NCBI GenBank assembly: GCA_003556835.1 | Contig: PWQG01000131.1 | Span: 1 to 10,215, forward strand | DNA from: Gammaproteobacteria bacterium | Lineage (GTDB): Bacteria; Pseudomonadota; Gammaproteobacteria; Pseudomonadales; Pseudohongiellaceae | Direction: 5' to 3' | Length of the DNA stretch: 10,215 nucleotides | Program-made: the position numbers and the translations under genes | Part shown: one piece after another, positions 1 through 6,455 of the stretch | How positions within the stretch are numbered: the stretch's first letter is position 1 | Layout of the letters: each line of letters begins with the position of its first letter | The notes under the pieces: generated by a model | The model's input: the letters and a program-made list of their open reading frames with translations, nothing else | Databases searched by the model: none | Told to the model about the DNA's origin: nothing

Positions 1-64
1 AAAGAGTGAAGATGGCAATTGTGATCACAACCGCCAGAATGACGGTCAGCAGGATGGTCTGCAT
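1..64 (-). CDS. 5' end of a membrane or exported protein (partial, runs off the left edge)
   Basis: An ATG at 62-64 opens a frame of 21 codons that continues past base 1. The peptide begins MQTILLTVILAVV and stays strongly hydrophobic to its last visible residue, as a first membrane helix or an uncleaved signal anchor would. A ribosome binding site, GGGAG, sits 8 bases upstream of the ATG, which supports this as a true start. The gene lies beyond the terminator at 296-325, so it should be a separate transcription unit with its promoter somewhere in 65-295. Too little is visible to name a family. Confidence 0.6.
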   Translation of the reverse strand, partial: MQTILLTVILAVVITIAIFTL

Positions 65-371
65 GTATGGGGCTCCCTGGCCGCAGGGTTTCTCCGGATA
101 CTGCCGGGTTACCGAAGCCACTGAACGGCTCATTGACCGCTCAGAGGCTCCTTGAATGAGTGTAACAGGCCATGGGCCTGCCCCGCACAGGAAAAACCCG
201 TAACAGTGGCCCTCTAAACGAGCAATCGGCACGTCCGGATACGTCAGCGAGGGCGCGGGCAGTGAAGTAATGGAATATCCTAACAGATGAACACGAAAAA
301 AGGATGACTCCCGGAGAGCCATCCTCTTTCATACGCATTGTGCCTGCATAATGGACCGGATCGAGAGTGAC
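65..371. other. Intergenic stretch between two minus-strand genes
   Basis: This 307-base stretch separates the stop codon of the NHL-repeat gene from the start of the left-edge gene. It holds the rho-independent terminator at 296-325 and the ribosome binding site of the left-edge gene. The roughly 200 bases in between should contain the promoter of the left-edge gene, but I could not pick a convincing -35/-10 pair. Open frames here, such as the minus-strand one at 141-338, have no good ribosome binding site and no recognisable product. Confidence 0.5.
296..325 (-). terminator. Rho-independent terminator after the NHL-repeat gene
   Basis: On the minus strand the two 10-base arms AGGATGGCTC and GAGTCATCCT pair fully, with one G-T wobble, around a 5-base loop. 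The stem is followed directly by a run of T residues (A residues at 296-300 on the plus strand). It starts 46 bases past the stop codon of the NHL-repeat gene and so ends the long minus-strand gene run. Read on the plus strand the following T-run is weak, so it acts mainly for the minus strand. Confidence 0.85.
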
Positions 372-1478
372 TCAATCCTGCAGCAGGAATCGCTGGATAC
401 GATGACCGTCAAGCACCTCTGCGGTGTACAGGTTTCCCTGAGAATCGACATCCAGGTTGTGCAGCCAACTGAAATGGCCAGGCTGGCGACCGCCACGGCC
501 AAAGTGATTCACAATCTCCATGGTTTCACGCTCGAGAATCCAGATCACATTATTGGTTCCGTCGGGCACATAGAGCCAGCGCTGTTGCGGATCATGCGAC
601 AGGGCGATTTCCCAGGTCGAGCCGGTTGCCAGGGTTTCCGGTCGCACCACCACTTCGTCGATGTAGGTGCCATCAAGCTGGAACATCTGGACACGGTTAT
701 TAGGCCGATCGGACATATACAGGATGTCATCATGCGAAATGACCACGCCGTGCACTGGCGTGCGGAAGGTGTCACTCACTCCTTCGGTTGGATCGTACGG
801 GCCCGGGTCGACATCCACCGGCTCCTCACCGTAGGCGCCCCAATGCCGCAGGTAATCGCCAGTTTCTGCATCAAACACCACGATACGGCGGTTCTGGTAG
901 CCATCGGCCACATACAGTTCATTGGTTTCGGCGTGCACGAACATATTGGCCGGACCACCCACATTTTCGGTGTCGTGACTGCCCTGGTTGGCACCCCGGG
1001 CGCCGATCTGCATCACGAACTCACCATCCATCGTGAACTTCAGGATCTGGTGGTCGTCCGGTCCGTTACCACCGAGCCATACATAGTCATTGTGATCCAC
1101 ATAGATACCATGCATCTGCTGGGGCCAGTCGTACTCATCACTTTCACCACCCCAGGCATTGACCACACTGCCCTCGGTGTCCAGTTCGAGCACTGGAGGT
1201 GCCGGAGTACAACACATGGCAACCGGTGGATCCTGCACGGCACCGGCATTGGTATCATTGATCGAGCCCTGACGGTGAACAATCCAGACATGATCACGGC
1301 TGTCGATTGAAAGACCAGCAACCTGTCCGAGGAGCCAGTCTTCGGGCATCTCCTGTGGCCAGTAGCGGTCGACTTCGAAAACGGGAGCGGCCGTGGCCGT
1401 CGAGTGCATCAGTGCGGACAGGGCGAGCGTTGCCGCCAGCCCGGCGCCCAACACAGACTTCTGTAGCCTGATTTTCAT
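372..1478 (-). CDS. Secreted NHL-repeat six-bladed beta-propeller protein
   Basis: The 368-residue product begins with a typical Sec signal peptide: a basic start MKIRLQK, a hydrophobic core at about 8-24, and a likely cleavage site near residue 30 (TATA-AP). The mature part is a series of blades with the NHL/SMP-30-like pattern: GLSIDSRDHVWIV at 55-67, HGIYVDHNDYVWL at 123-135, PANMFVHAETNELYVADGY at 176-194, PVHGVVISHDDILYMSD at 241-257, WEIALSHDPQQRWLYVPDG at 289-307, and HNLDVDSQGNLYTAE at 340-354. Such propellers resemble the lyase half of peptidylglycine alpha-amidating monooxygenase. In bacteria they are mostly uncharacterised periplasmic or extracellular proteins, so no reaction is assigned. 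A vicinal Cys pair lies at 89-90. The ATG at 1476-1478 is chosen because it gives the signal peptide and has an AGGAG 11 bases upstream. The frame is open further up to a TTG at 1598, but that would bury the signal peptide. It lies 116 bases after the M1 peptidase gene and ends before a strong terminator. Confidence 0.88.
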   Translation of the reverse strand: MKIRLQKSVLGAGLAATLALSALMHSTATAAPVFEVDRYWPQEMPEDWLLGQVAGLSIDSRDHVWIVHRQGSINDTNAGAVQDPPVAMCCTPAPPVLELDTEGSVVNAWGGESDEYDWPQQMHGIYVDHNDYVWLGGNGPDDHQILKFTMDGEFVMQIGARGANQGSHDTENVGGPANMFVHAETNELYVADGYQNRRIVVFDAETGDYLRHWGAYGEEPVDVDPGPYDPTEGVSDTFRTPVHGVVISHDDILYMSDRPNNRVQMFQLDGTYIDEVVVRPETLATGSTWEIALSHDPQQRWLYVPDGTNNVIWILERETMEIVNHFGRGGRQPGHFSWLHNLDVDSQGNLYTAEVLDGHRIQRFLLQD

Positions 1479-1489
1479 GATTCTTCTTG

Positions 1490-1494
1490 CTCCT
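1490..1494 (-). promoter_or_regulatory. Ribosome binding site that sets the NHL-repeat gene start
   Basis: AGGAG on the minus strand, 11 bases before the ATG at 1476-1478. It favours that ATG, and the signal peptide that follows it, over the in-frame TTG at 1598 that overlaps the end of the upstream gene. Confidence 0.6.
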
Positions 1495-1516
1495 ATTACT
1501 GCACATGGAAGCTGCA

Positions 1517-1546
1517 AGGCTAGAATCCGGGGCAAGTTCTTGTCAA
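1517..1546 (-). promoter_or_regulatory. Candidate sigma-70 promoter for the NHL-repeat gene
   Basis: In the 116-base gap after the M1 peptidase gene the minus strand carries a perfect -35 hexamer TTGACA (1541-1546). An 18-base spacer separates it from TAGCCT (1517-1522), a weak -10 with three of six consensus bases. The position, about 40 bases before the start codon, fits a promoter that would let the NHL-repeat gene be expressed apart from the upstream genes. The weak -10 keeps this tentative. Confidence 0.35.
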
Positions 1547-1594
1547 TCGAGCACCTGTTCGTTGACTCAGGCCGGCCGCGGGCACGGATTGACG

Positions 1595-4204
1595 TCAATG
1601 AGCACTGGCGCGGAACAACTCATCGGCCGCCTGCAACACTTTCTGTCGCAGATGCAGGGGCAGCTCTTCCCGCTCTTCCAGATATTGCCGCACGATGGCG
1701 GCCGCTTCCGGGGAAGAGTGCCCGTTCAACAGGGCATTGAGCCAACGCAGCGGAAAGAAGATGTCCCCGGTCTGCTGGATCTCCGGCACCAGTTCCAGGC
1801 CCGGGCGCAACAGATGGCGTGTATCCCCGGCCCGCAGTGGATGGTGGATAGCAGCCACGGCATCGAGCACCCAGGCCTCACGGCGGCGGTTCTCCAGGGC
1901 CATGAAATCCAGGAACAGGGCCTCCCGGGCCGCTGCGTCCGCCGCAAAGGCCGGGCGCACAAAACGGAAGCGGGCCAGACGATCATTGTTGCGGATGCGG
2001 TCCTCCTGCGTGGCCAGGATCGCGTCGGCCTGGGAAATCCCACGCAAGGCCAGCGCCTCGGCCAGGTTGATGTATTGCTGCTCTTCCAGGGGCAATCCTT
2101 CCGGGGGACGCTCATTGCGCCAGATGTCATACAATCGGTCGACACCGTCAGGTGACAGGCTCATGGACATCAACGCCCGGAAATACGTTCCCTTGCGGCC
2201 TGCTTCCTCCCCCCGCTCGAGCGCCTGCCAGAGCCGCTCCTCCAGCACATCCGTGCGCAGCAGGCGTTGCTCCTGATCCAGATGGCGCCACCAGGCTGCC
2301 TGCAACAGGCCCAGCACTTGCTGGGCGACCAGTTGATCATGCTCCCGCTCAATACCTGCTATCGCGGCATCCACGAAATCCGTTGGTGCCAGTTCATGAT
2401 CGAGCATCTCTTCCCACAAGGCCTGCCAGGTTACGGCGCGGTGCAGCGGCTGCGACAGCTCATGCACCCCTTGCAGCAGCTGTTGGCGACTCCCAGCATC
2501 CAGCACAAAACGCCCATAGGCCACACCATCAGCACCAGGGAGAATGAAGTCCGGCGCCTCCCCCGCCGCCAGTGGCAGAAACGTTTCGGATTCCTGCAGG
2601 GACACCGGATATTCCTGAAGTTGTCCATGGCGTTGCACCGCCACGGTCAACGTCTGCGGCCAGAGCAGATCCCGTGCCGGCCAGTCATCACGCTGCCGCA
2701 GACGGATGCCGTCGCCGGTCCAGTCAGCCTCGATGCGAGGGCGACCCGGCTCATTGATCCAGACCCAGCTCCACTGTTCCAGATCGAGGGTGGACAGCCC
2801 ATCCAGAATCTCAATCAGCTCGGGCCAGCTCGCATTGCCATGCTGGTATCTGTTCAGGTATTCCTGCAAACCGTCGCGCAACAGCTCTTCACCCAGCAGG
2901 TTTTCGAGTTGTTGCATGACAACCGGCGCCTTCTGGTAAATGATGGCGCCATAAAGAGAGCCGGCGTCCTGCAGGTTGGCCAGGGGCTGGCGTATGGGAT
3001 TGGCGCCGGCCGTGCGATCGACAGCATAGGCGGAAGGATGGTGGGCCTGGAAGAACCGCAGCGACAGATCCAGATCCGGGAATGCCGGGCCTGCAATTTT
3101 GGCGGCCATGAAATTGGCAAAAACTTCTTTCATCCAGACATCATTGAACCAGCGCATGGTGACCAGATTGCCGAACCACATATGCGCGGTTTCATGCGCA
3201 ATCAGGCTGGCACGACCCAGTTCCTGGGCCCGGGTGGCCGATGGATCGAGGAACAGGGATTCGGCGCGGTACCAGATCGCTCCGGGATGCTCCATGCCAC
3301 CGAACTGGAAAGCGGGGATGGCAAAGAAATCGAATTTGCCATAGGGATGGGCGATACCGGTGTAGTCTTCCAGCCAGTCCAGGGCCTCGGCATGCAGGTC
3401 AAACAGGGCATCGCGATTACGCAGCAGGGTTTCCTCATCGGTCTCGCGATGGAACAGGCGGAACTCACGCCCGCCCCGCTGCGCCGTTTCCACTTGCAGC
3501 TCACCGGCGGCAAAGGCGAACAGGTAGCTGCTGATACGTTCGGTTTCGGCGAAATGCAATAGCTCACGGCCCGACTCCGTGGTCACTGCCTCGCGAGACA
3601 ATAACGCTCCGTTGGACAGGGCCTGCCAGGTTTCGGGCACATTCAACTGCAGCGTGAAACGGGCCTTGAGATCCGGCTGATCGAACAGGGGGAAGGCCGT
3701 GGCGGCACGATCGGGTACAAACAGGGCATACAGGAAATCATCCTGTCGATTGAGGGCCGCATCAGCACTGTGGAAGTCCATGCTGAGCTGGTGATCACCC
3801 GGTACCAATGCATCCGACGGGATCACGATATGACCAGGGGGCTGACGATAGGATACTGTCTCCCCGTCAAGCCGTAGCCCGGAGACGCTTTCCGGGGGAC
3901 CACGGAAATCCAGCACCAGCGGCTCATCGGCATCAGCCAGCCGGAAGTCCAGGGTGACCTGACCGGTAACAGGCTCTCCGGGCGAAGCAGGCAGATCGAA
4001 CGACAAGCCATACGCCAGATTACTGATCCGGGCTGCCCGCTGTTCGGCCAATGCCCGACTGACACCGGGTTCGGGGTCCATGATTTCCACCTCCTCATTG
4101 CCGCAGGAGAACAACATCCCGAACATCAGAAGCAGATACCAGGGCCGCCCGATGCCACGATGACGGGAATCTGCCCGAAACCATCCCGTTATTGTCAGTC
4201 TCAT
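1595..4204 (-). CDS. M1-family zinc metallopeptidase (aminopeptidase N-like), predicted lipoprotein
   Basis: An 869-residue protein with all the catalytic marks of M1 aminopeptidases (gluzincins). The substrate-recognition motif GGMEHPG is at 302-308, in the place of GAMEN in PepN. The zinc motif HETAH at 337-341 is followed after exactly 18 residues by the third ligand Glu360, and the transition-state Tyr is likely Tyr423 (IIYQKAP). The N-terminal beta domain (about 55-240) shows FPLFDQPDLKARF, and the C-terminal half is a long helical domain. It should remove N-terminal amino acids from peptides. The N-terminus has a basic stretch, the hydrophobic segment WYLLLMFGMLF, then Cys34-Gly, which looks like a lipoprotein signal although Phe at -2 of the lipobox is unusual. 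With Gly at +2 an outer-membrane, periplasm-facing location is likely. The ATG has GGAG 6 bases upstream. It starts 48 bases after the Nramp gene and is probably co-transcribed with it. Confidence 0.93.
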   Translation of the reverse strand: MRLTITGWFRADSRHRGIGRPWYLLLMFGMLFSCGNEEVEIMDPEPGVSRALAEQRAARISNLAYGLSFDLPASPGEPVTGQVTLDFRLADADEPLVLDFRGPPESVSGLRLDGETVSYRQPPGHIVIPSDALVPGDHQLSMDFHSADAALNRQDDFLYALFVPDRAATAFPLFDQPDLKARFTLQLNVPETWQALSNGALLSREAVTTESGRELLHFAETERISSYLFAFAAGELQVETAQRGGREFRLFHRETDEETLLRNRDALFDLHAEALDWLEDYTGIAHPYGKFDFFAIPAFQFGGMEHPGAIWYRAESLFLDPSATRAQELGRASLIAHETAHMWFGNLVTMRWFNDVWMKEVFANFMAAKIAGPAFPDLDLSLRFFQAHHPSAYAVDRTAGANPIRQPLANLQDAGSLYGAIIYQKAPVVMQQLENLLGEELLRDGLQEYLNRYQHGNASWPELIEILDGLSTLDLEQWSWVWINEPGRPRIEADWTGDGIRLRQRDDWPARDLLWPQTLTVAVQRHGQLQEYPVSLQESETFLPLAAGEAPDFILPGADGVAYGRFVLDAGSRQQLLQGVHELSQPLHRAVTWQALWEEMLDHELAPTDFVDAAIAGIEREHDQLVAQQVLGLLQAAWWRHLDQEQRLLRTDVLEERLWQALERGEEAGRKGTYFRALMSMSLSPDGVDRLYDIWRNERPPEGLPLEEQQYINLAEALALRGISQADAILATQEDRIRNNDRLARFRFVRPAFAADAAAREALFLDFMALENRRREAWVLDAVAAIHHPLRAGDTRHLLRPGLELVPEIQQTGDIFFPLRWLNALLNGHSSPEAAAIVRQYLEEREELPLHLRQKVLQAADELFRASAH

Positions 4205-4252
4205 CCCCCACTCCGTTAGCCCGGGTGCTCATCCTGTCAGTATACGGATGCG

Positions 4253-5500
4253 TCAGCTCAACGCCAGCCAGATACTGCGCAGGCCCAGCAGTAGTGCCAC
4301 CAGCAGCACCGCCGCACCCATGGCATTGCGGACGGCGCTGTTGCGCCACTCACCCATCCGGAAATGATTCACGGCCAGCAGCAAAAATCCGGCGATCAGC
4401 GGGAGCAGAATGCCATTGGCAACCTGGGCGAACACAATCAGAGCAATCGGTTCCAGCCCCAGAGAGGCGACGGTGACGCCGATCAGCACAATGCTCAGCC
4501 AAGTGGCACGGAAAGGCAGGCCCTTCATGTCGGTGGACCAGCCCAGGGCTCCGGTCAGGGCATAGGCGGAAGCCAGCGGCGCCGTGATGGCCGAGGACAG
4601 GCCGGCGGCAAGCAGGCCGATGGCCATCAGCCAGACCGCAGCCTGCCCGAAGACCGGCTCCAGGGACAACGCCAGATCCGCGGCGCCGCTGATACCGTCT
4701 TCCCGACCGAACCAGGCCGCTGCCGAGGTCGAAAGGATGGCCAGGGTGACAATTCCGCCCAGCGGGACGGAAGTGTAGAGATCGGCACGGGCCTCGCTCA
4801 TGGCCACGTCCACGTCATGTCCCTGGCCGGCCCAACGCTCGCGCGCACTCGCCGCATGGAGGAACAAGGCATAAGGCACCACGGTAGTACCGATCAAGGC
4901 CATCATGGTCAATGCTCCGCCCTCAGGGACCGAGGGCAGCAGCAGGCCACGTAGCAAAGCCGGGATATCCGGCCGACTCATCAGAAAGGTAGTCAGGAAC
5001 GCCAGGCTCATCAGCATCACCAGGGCAATCAGTATCCTTTCAATGCGTCGGTACTGTCCCTGCCACAATACCAGGATCGCCAGGGCGCCCAGGATTGTCG
5101 CCCAGGGATTGATCCCGAAGCGCTGCTCCAGCGCCGCCACCCAGGCCGCATCCGGCCATAACGCCATGGCTCCCAGACTTGCCCCGGTCAGATTGCCACC
5201 CTGATAGGCACTGTTGCCAATGACCACGGCCGCCACCACCAGTGCCAGGAAGCCCATACGCGGCAGGGGGCGCTCGACCACCACGCGCAGGTTCTCACCC
5301 AGGCCCTGTCCCGTGACCACGCCGATACGCAGGGCCATTTCCTGGAGGATCAATGTGGCAATGATGGCAAAGAGCAAAGCCCACAATAGCCCGTAACCGA
5401 AACCGGCCCCCGCCATCGACGCGGTGACCACGGTGCCGGGTCCGATGAATGCGGCCGCTACCAGGGTCGCCGGTCCGAATCGCAGTCTCGGTATCCTCAT
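4253..5500 (-). CDS. Nramp-family transporter with non-canonical binding-site motifs
   Basis: A 415-residue, very hydrophobic inner-membrane protein, the usual length for Nramp/MntH (about 11 membrane helices). The N-terminus FGPATLVAAAFIGPGTVVTA (8-27), then AGAGFGYGLLWALL and LQEMALRIGVVTGQGLGE (52-69), matches the Nramp fold by position and by the GxGYxLLW and QEMxxRxGxVTG patterns. In canonical Nramp proteins helix 1 carries DPGN, whose Asp and Asn bind Mn2+ or Fe2+, and helix 6 carries MPH. Here helix 1 reads GPGT (20-23) and helix 6 reads VVPY (207-210), so the Asp, Asn and Met metal ligands and the His are all absent. It belongs to a divergent bacterial branch of the family whose substrate I cannot name, so mntH is not assigned. 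The ATG has AGGA 11 bases upstream and lies 22 bases after the DUF3830 gene, consistent with one operon. Confidence 0.88.
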   Translation of the reverse strand: MRIPRLRFGPATLVAAAFIGPGTVVTASMAGAGFGYGLLWALLFAIIATLILQEMALRIGVVTGQGLGENLRVVVERPLPRMGFLALVVAAVVIGNSAYQGGNLTGASLGAMALWPDAAWVAALEQRFGINPWATILGALAILVLWQGQYRRIERILIALVMLMSLAFLTTFLMSRPDIPALLRGLLLPSVPEGGALTMMALIGTTVVPYALFLHAASARERWAGQGHDVDVAMSEARADLYTSVPLGGIVTLAILSTSAAAWFGREDGISGAADLALSLEPVFGQAAVWLMAIGLLAAGLSSAITAPLASAYALTGALGWSTDMKGLPFRATWLSIVLIGVTVASLGLEPIALIVFAQVANGILLPLIAGFLLLAVNHFRMGEWRNSAVRNAMGAAVLLVALLLGLRSIWLALS

Positions 5501-5522
5501 GAACAGGGCTATCCTAGGTTGC

Positions 5523-6059
5523 TTATGCTTCTTCTATTTCTTCCGTTTCTTCGATCGCTTCGATGATGATGGGATGTGCCTGCTCCGGTTTCAACTTCCG
5601 GCAGACCGCCGCGAACGCCTCCCAGCCCTCGCGCTCAAAGCGCGCGAAGATGTTCAGCTCGATGGGACCGTCCTTCATGGAGGGGACCGCATCGTTGCCG
5701 TAGAACCAAGCGATTTCCGAAACGACCTCATCTCCCTCCACCACATCCGTGCCACCCCGGAACCGCAGGAAGCCGATGTCGCGTTCATTCACTTTGGTAG
5801 TCGAGTTCTCGGCCGGAGCATGCACGCGCCCGGGTAGCAGAGTGAACACTTCCTCACCGGAATATTCCCCATGGAAGGCCTCGCCCCGGTGCGGGAGCGT
5901 AGCCACGATCACATCACAGGTATGAGGCGCGTCCCGATCCAGCAACCGGGCAGTGGCCGAGACGTTCTCATGGGGAAAATAAAAACGCAGTGCCGTGACC
6001 AGCCCCCCCACGTCGGACCGGCTTCTGGTGGGCTTGCGACTCTGTTCTTCGTGGCTCAT
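5523..6059 (-). CDS. DUF3830 family protein (cyclophilin-like fold), function unknown
   Basis: A 178-residue soluble protein with no signal peptide or membrane segment. The core at about 34-140 matches my knowledge of DUF3830: SATARLLDRDAPHTCD (34-49), then LPHRGEAFHGEYSGEEVF (55-72), PAENSTTKVNERDIGFLRF (82-100), and a C-terminal half with EIAWFYGND (115-123) and NIFARF (136-141). The family is predicted to have a cyclophilin-like barrel and may bind a small ligand or peptide; its biochemistry is not known to me. The start ATG at 6057-6059 has AAGGA with a 6-base spacer and overlaps the stop of a small upstream frame as ATGA, which suggests translational coupling. The C-terminus is a short Glu-rich tail (167-178). 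It lies 22 bases upstream of the Nramp transporter gene and is almost certainly co-transcribed with it. The family call is from memory of conserved motifs. Confidence 0.8.
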   Translation of the reverse strand: MSHEEQSRKPTRSRSDVGGLVTALRFYFPHENVSATARLLDRDAPHTCDVIVATLPHRGEAFHGEYSGEEVFTLLPGRVHAPAENSTTKVNERDIGFLRFRGGTDVVEGDEVVSEIAWFYGNDAVPSMKDGPIELNIFARFEREGWEAFAAVCRKLKPEQAHPIIIEAIEETEEIEEA

Positions 6060-6250
6060 TCTGTTTCCTTCACGCTGTCAATCGATCGAATCCTTGCCAA
6101 GCGTCCGGGCCATGACCAGGTGATCATCATGAAACCCACCAGCGCTTCGGTACCAGCAATGGCGCCATATCCATCCTGTTGCAGTAACCACAGATAGACC
6201 ACGCCAAACAGCCAGATGTTCCACCTGGTGGCGAAGGCGCTCCAGCGCAT
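6056..6250 (-). CDS. Possible small membrane protein, 64 residues
   Basis: The frame begins MRWSAFATRWNIWLFG and has two hydrophobic segments, about 12-24 and 28-47, followed by a basic and then an acidic tail ending VKETE. Its stop codon overlaps the start of the DUF3830 gene (ATGA), a common sign of a real, coupled upstream gene. G or C is frequent at third codon positions in the first half. Against it, I see no good ribosome binding site before the ATG, the frame is closed by a TGA about 10 codons upstream, and no family is recognised. A second minus-strand frame (6078-6365) overlaps it, so this could also be the tail of a longer gene broken by a frameshift. Confidence 0.45.
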   Translation of the reverse strand: MRWSAFATRWNIWLFGVVYLWLLQQDGYGAIAGTEALVGFMMITWSWPGRLARIRSIDSVKETE

Positions 6251-6390
6251 GAGCCAGCAAGGGCCGTCCGCGGAAATTCATCAGGGCCTTTTCGGCAGAA
6301 CTATAGGTGAATGCGTAGCTGAAGACAAACTGTCCCGGAGGCAGCTGGGCGGGCCTGCGACGCATCGGTGACCTGGGTCTGGCGCGGGAC

Positions 6391-6411
6391 GTGACGGCAA
6401 AGACACGTCAC
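6391..6411. promoter_or_regulatory. Inverted repeat GTGACG-N9-CGTCAC, possible operator
   Basis: Perfect 6-base arms (6391-6396 and 6406-6411) around 9 bases. It sits just downstream (minus-strand sense) of the candidate promoter at 6416-6444, about where transcription would start, which suits a repressor site. Related GTGAC or GTCAC motifs occur at 6368-6372, 6428-6432 and 6440-6444. No regulator gene is present in the window, so this is inference from symmetry only. Confidence 0.3.
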
Positions 6412-6415
6412 TACT

Positions 6416-6444
6416 GATAAAGGATTCGTGACGCCCGCTGTCAC
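6416..6444 (-). promoter_or_regulatory. Candidate promoter for the small ORF / DUF3830 / Nramp / M1 gene run
   Basis: On the minus strand GTGACA (6439-6444; five of six bases of TTGACA) is followed after exactly 17 bases by TTTATC (6416-6421; three of six bases of TATAAT). It lies just past the stop of the di-heme peroxidase gene, in the only gap upstream of the next gene run, where a promoter is expected. The -35 overlaps one arm of a short inverted repeat (GTGAC at 6428-6432, GTCAC at 6440-6444). Confidence 0.35.
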
Positions 6445-6455
6445 TCAGACTCTCA

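Noticed and set aside
351..1310. Long plus-strand open frame (319 codons) opposite the NHL-repeat gene
   Set aside because: It is antisense to a gene with a signal peptide and clear propeller repeats; it lacks a ribosome binding site and its product shows no recognisable pattern.
1570..1583. GC-rich palindrome GGCCGGCC after the M1 gene as a terminator
   Set aside because: It is a short palindrome with no adjacent T-run on either strand.
1479..1598. N-terminal extension of the NHL-repeat gene to a TTG at 1598
   Set aside because: It would overlap the M1 gene's stop and place 40 residues before a normal Sec signal peptide, whereas the ATG at 1478 has an AGGAG upstream.
2267..3562. Long plus-strand open frame (431 codons) opposite the M1 peptidase
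   Set aside because: It is antisense to a gene with intact HExxH-X18-E and GGMEH motifs; long mirror frames are common in GC-rich DNA and the product has no family features.
4205..4252. Imperfect inverted repeat CATCC...GGATG between the Nramp and M1 genes as a terminator
   Set aside because: The stem is about 5 base pairs with an 11-base loop and no T-run, and the spacing suits an ordinary intra-operon gap.
6428..6444. Hairpin GTGAC-N7-GTCAC as a terminator of the peroxidase operon
   Set aside because: The stem is only 5 base pairs and is not followed by a run of T residues on the minus strand; it fits better as part of a regulatory cluster.
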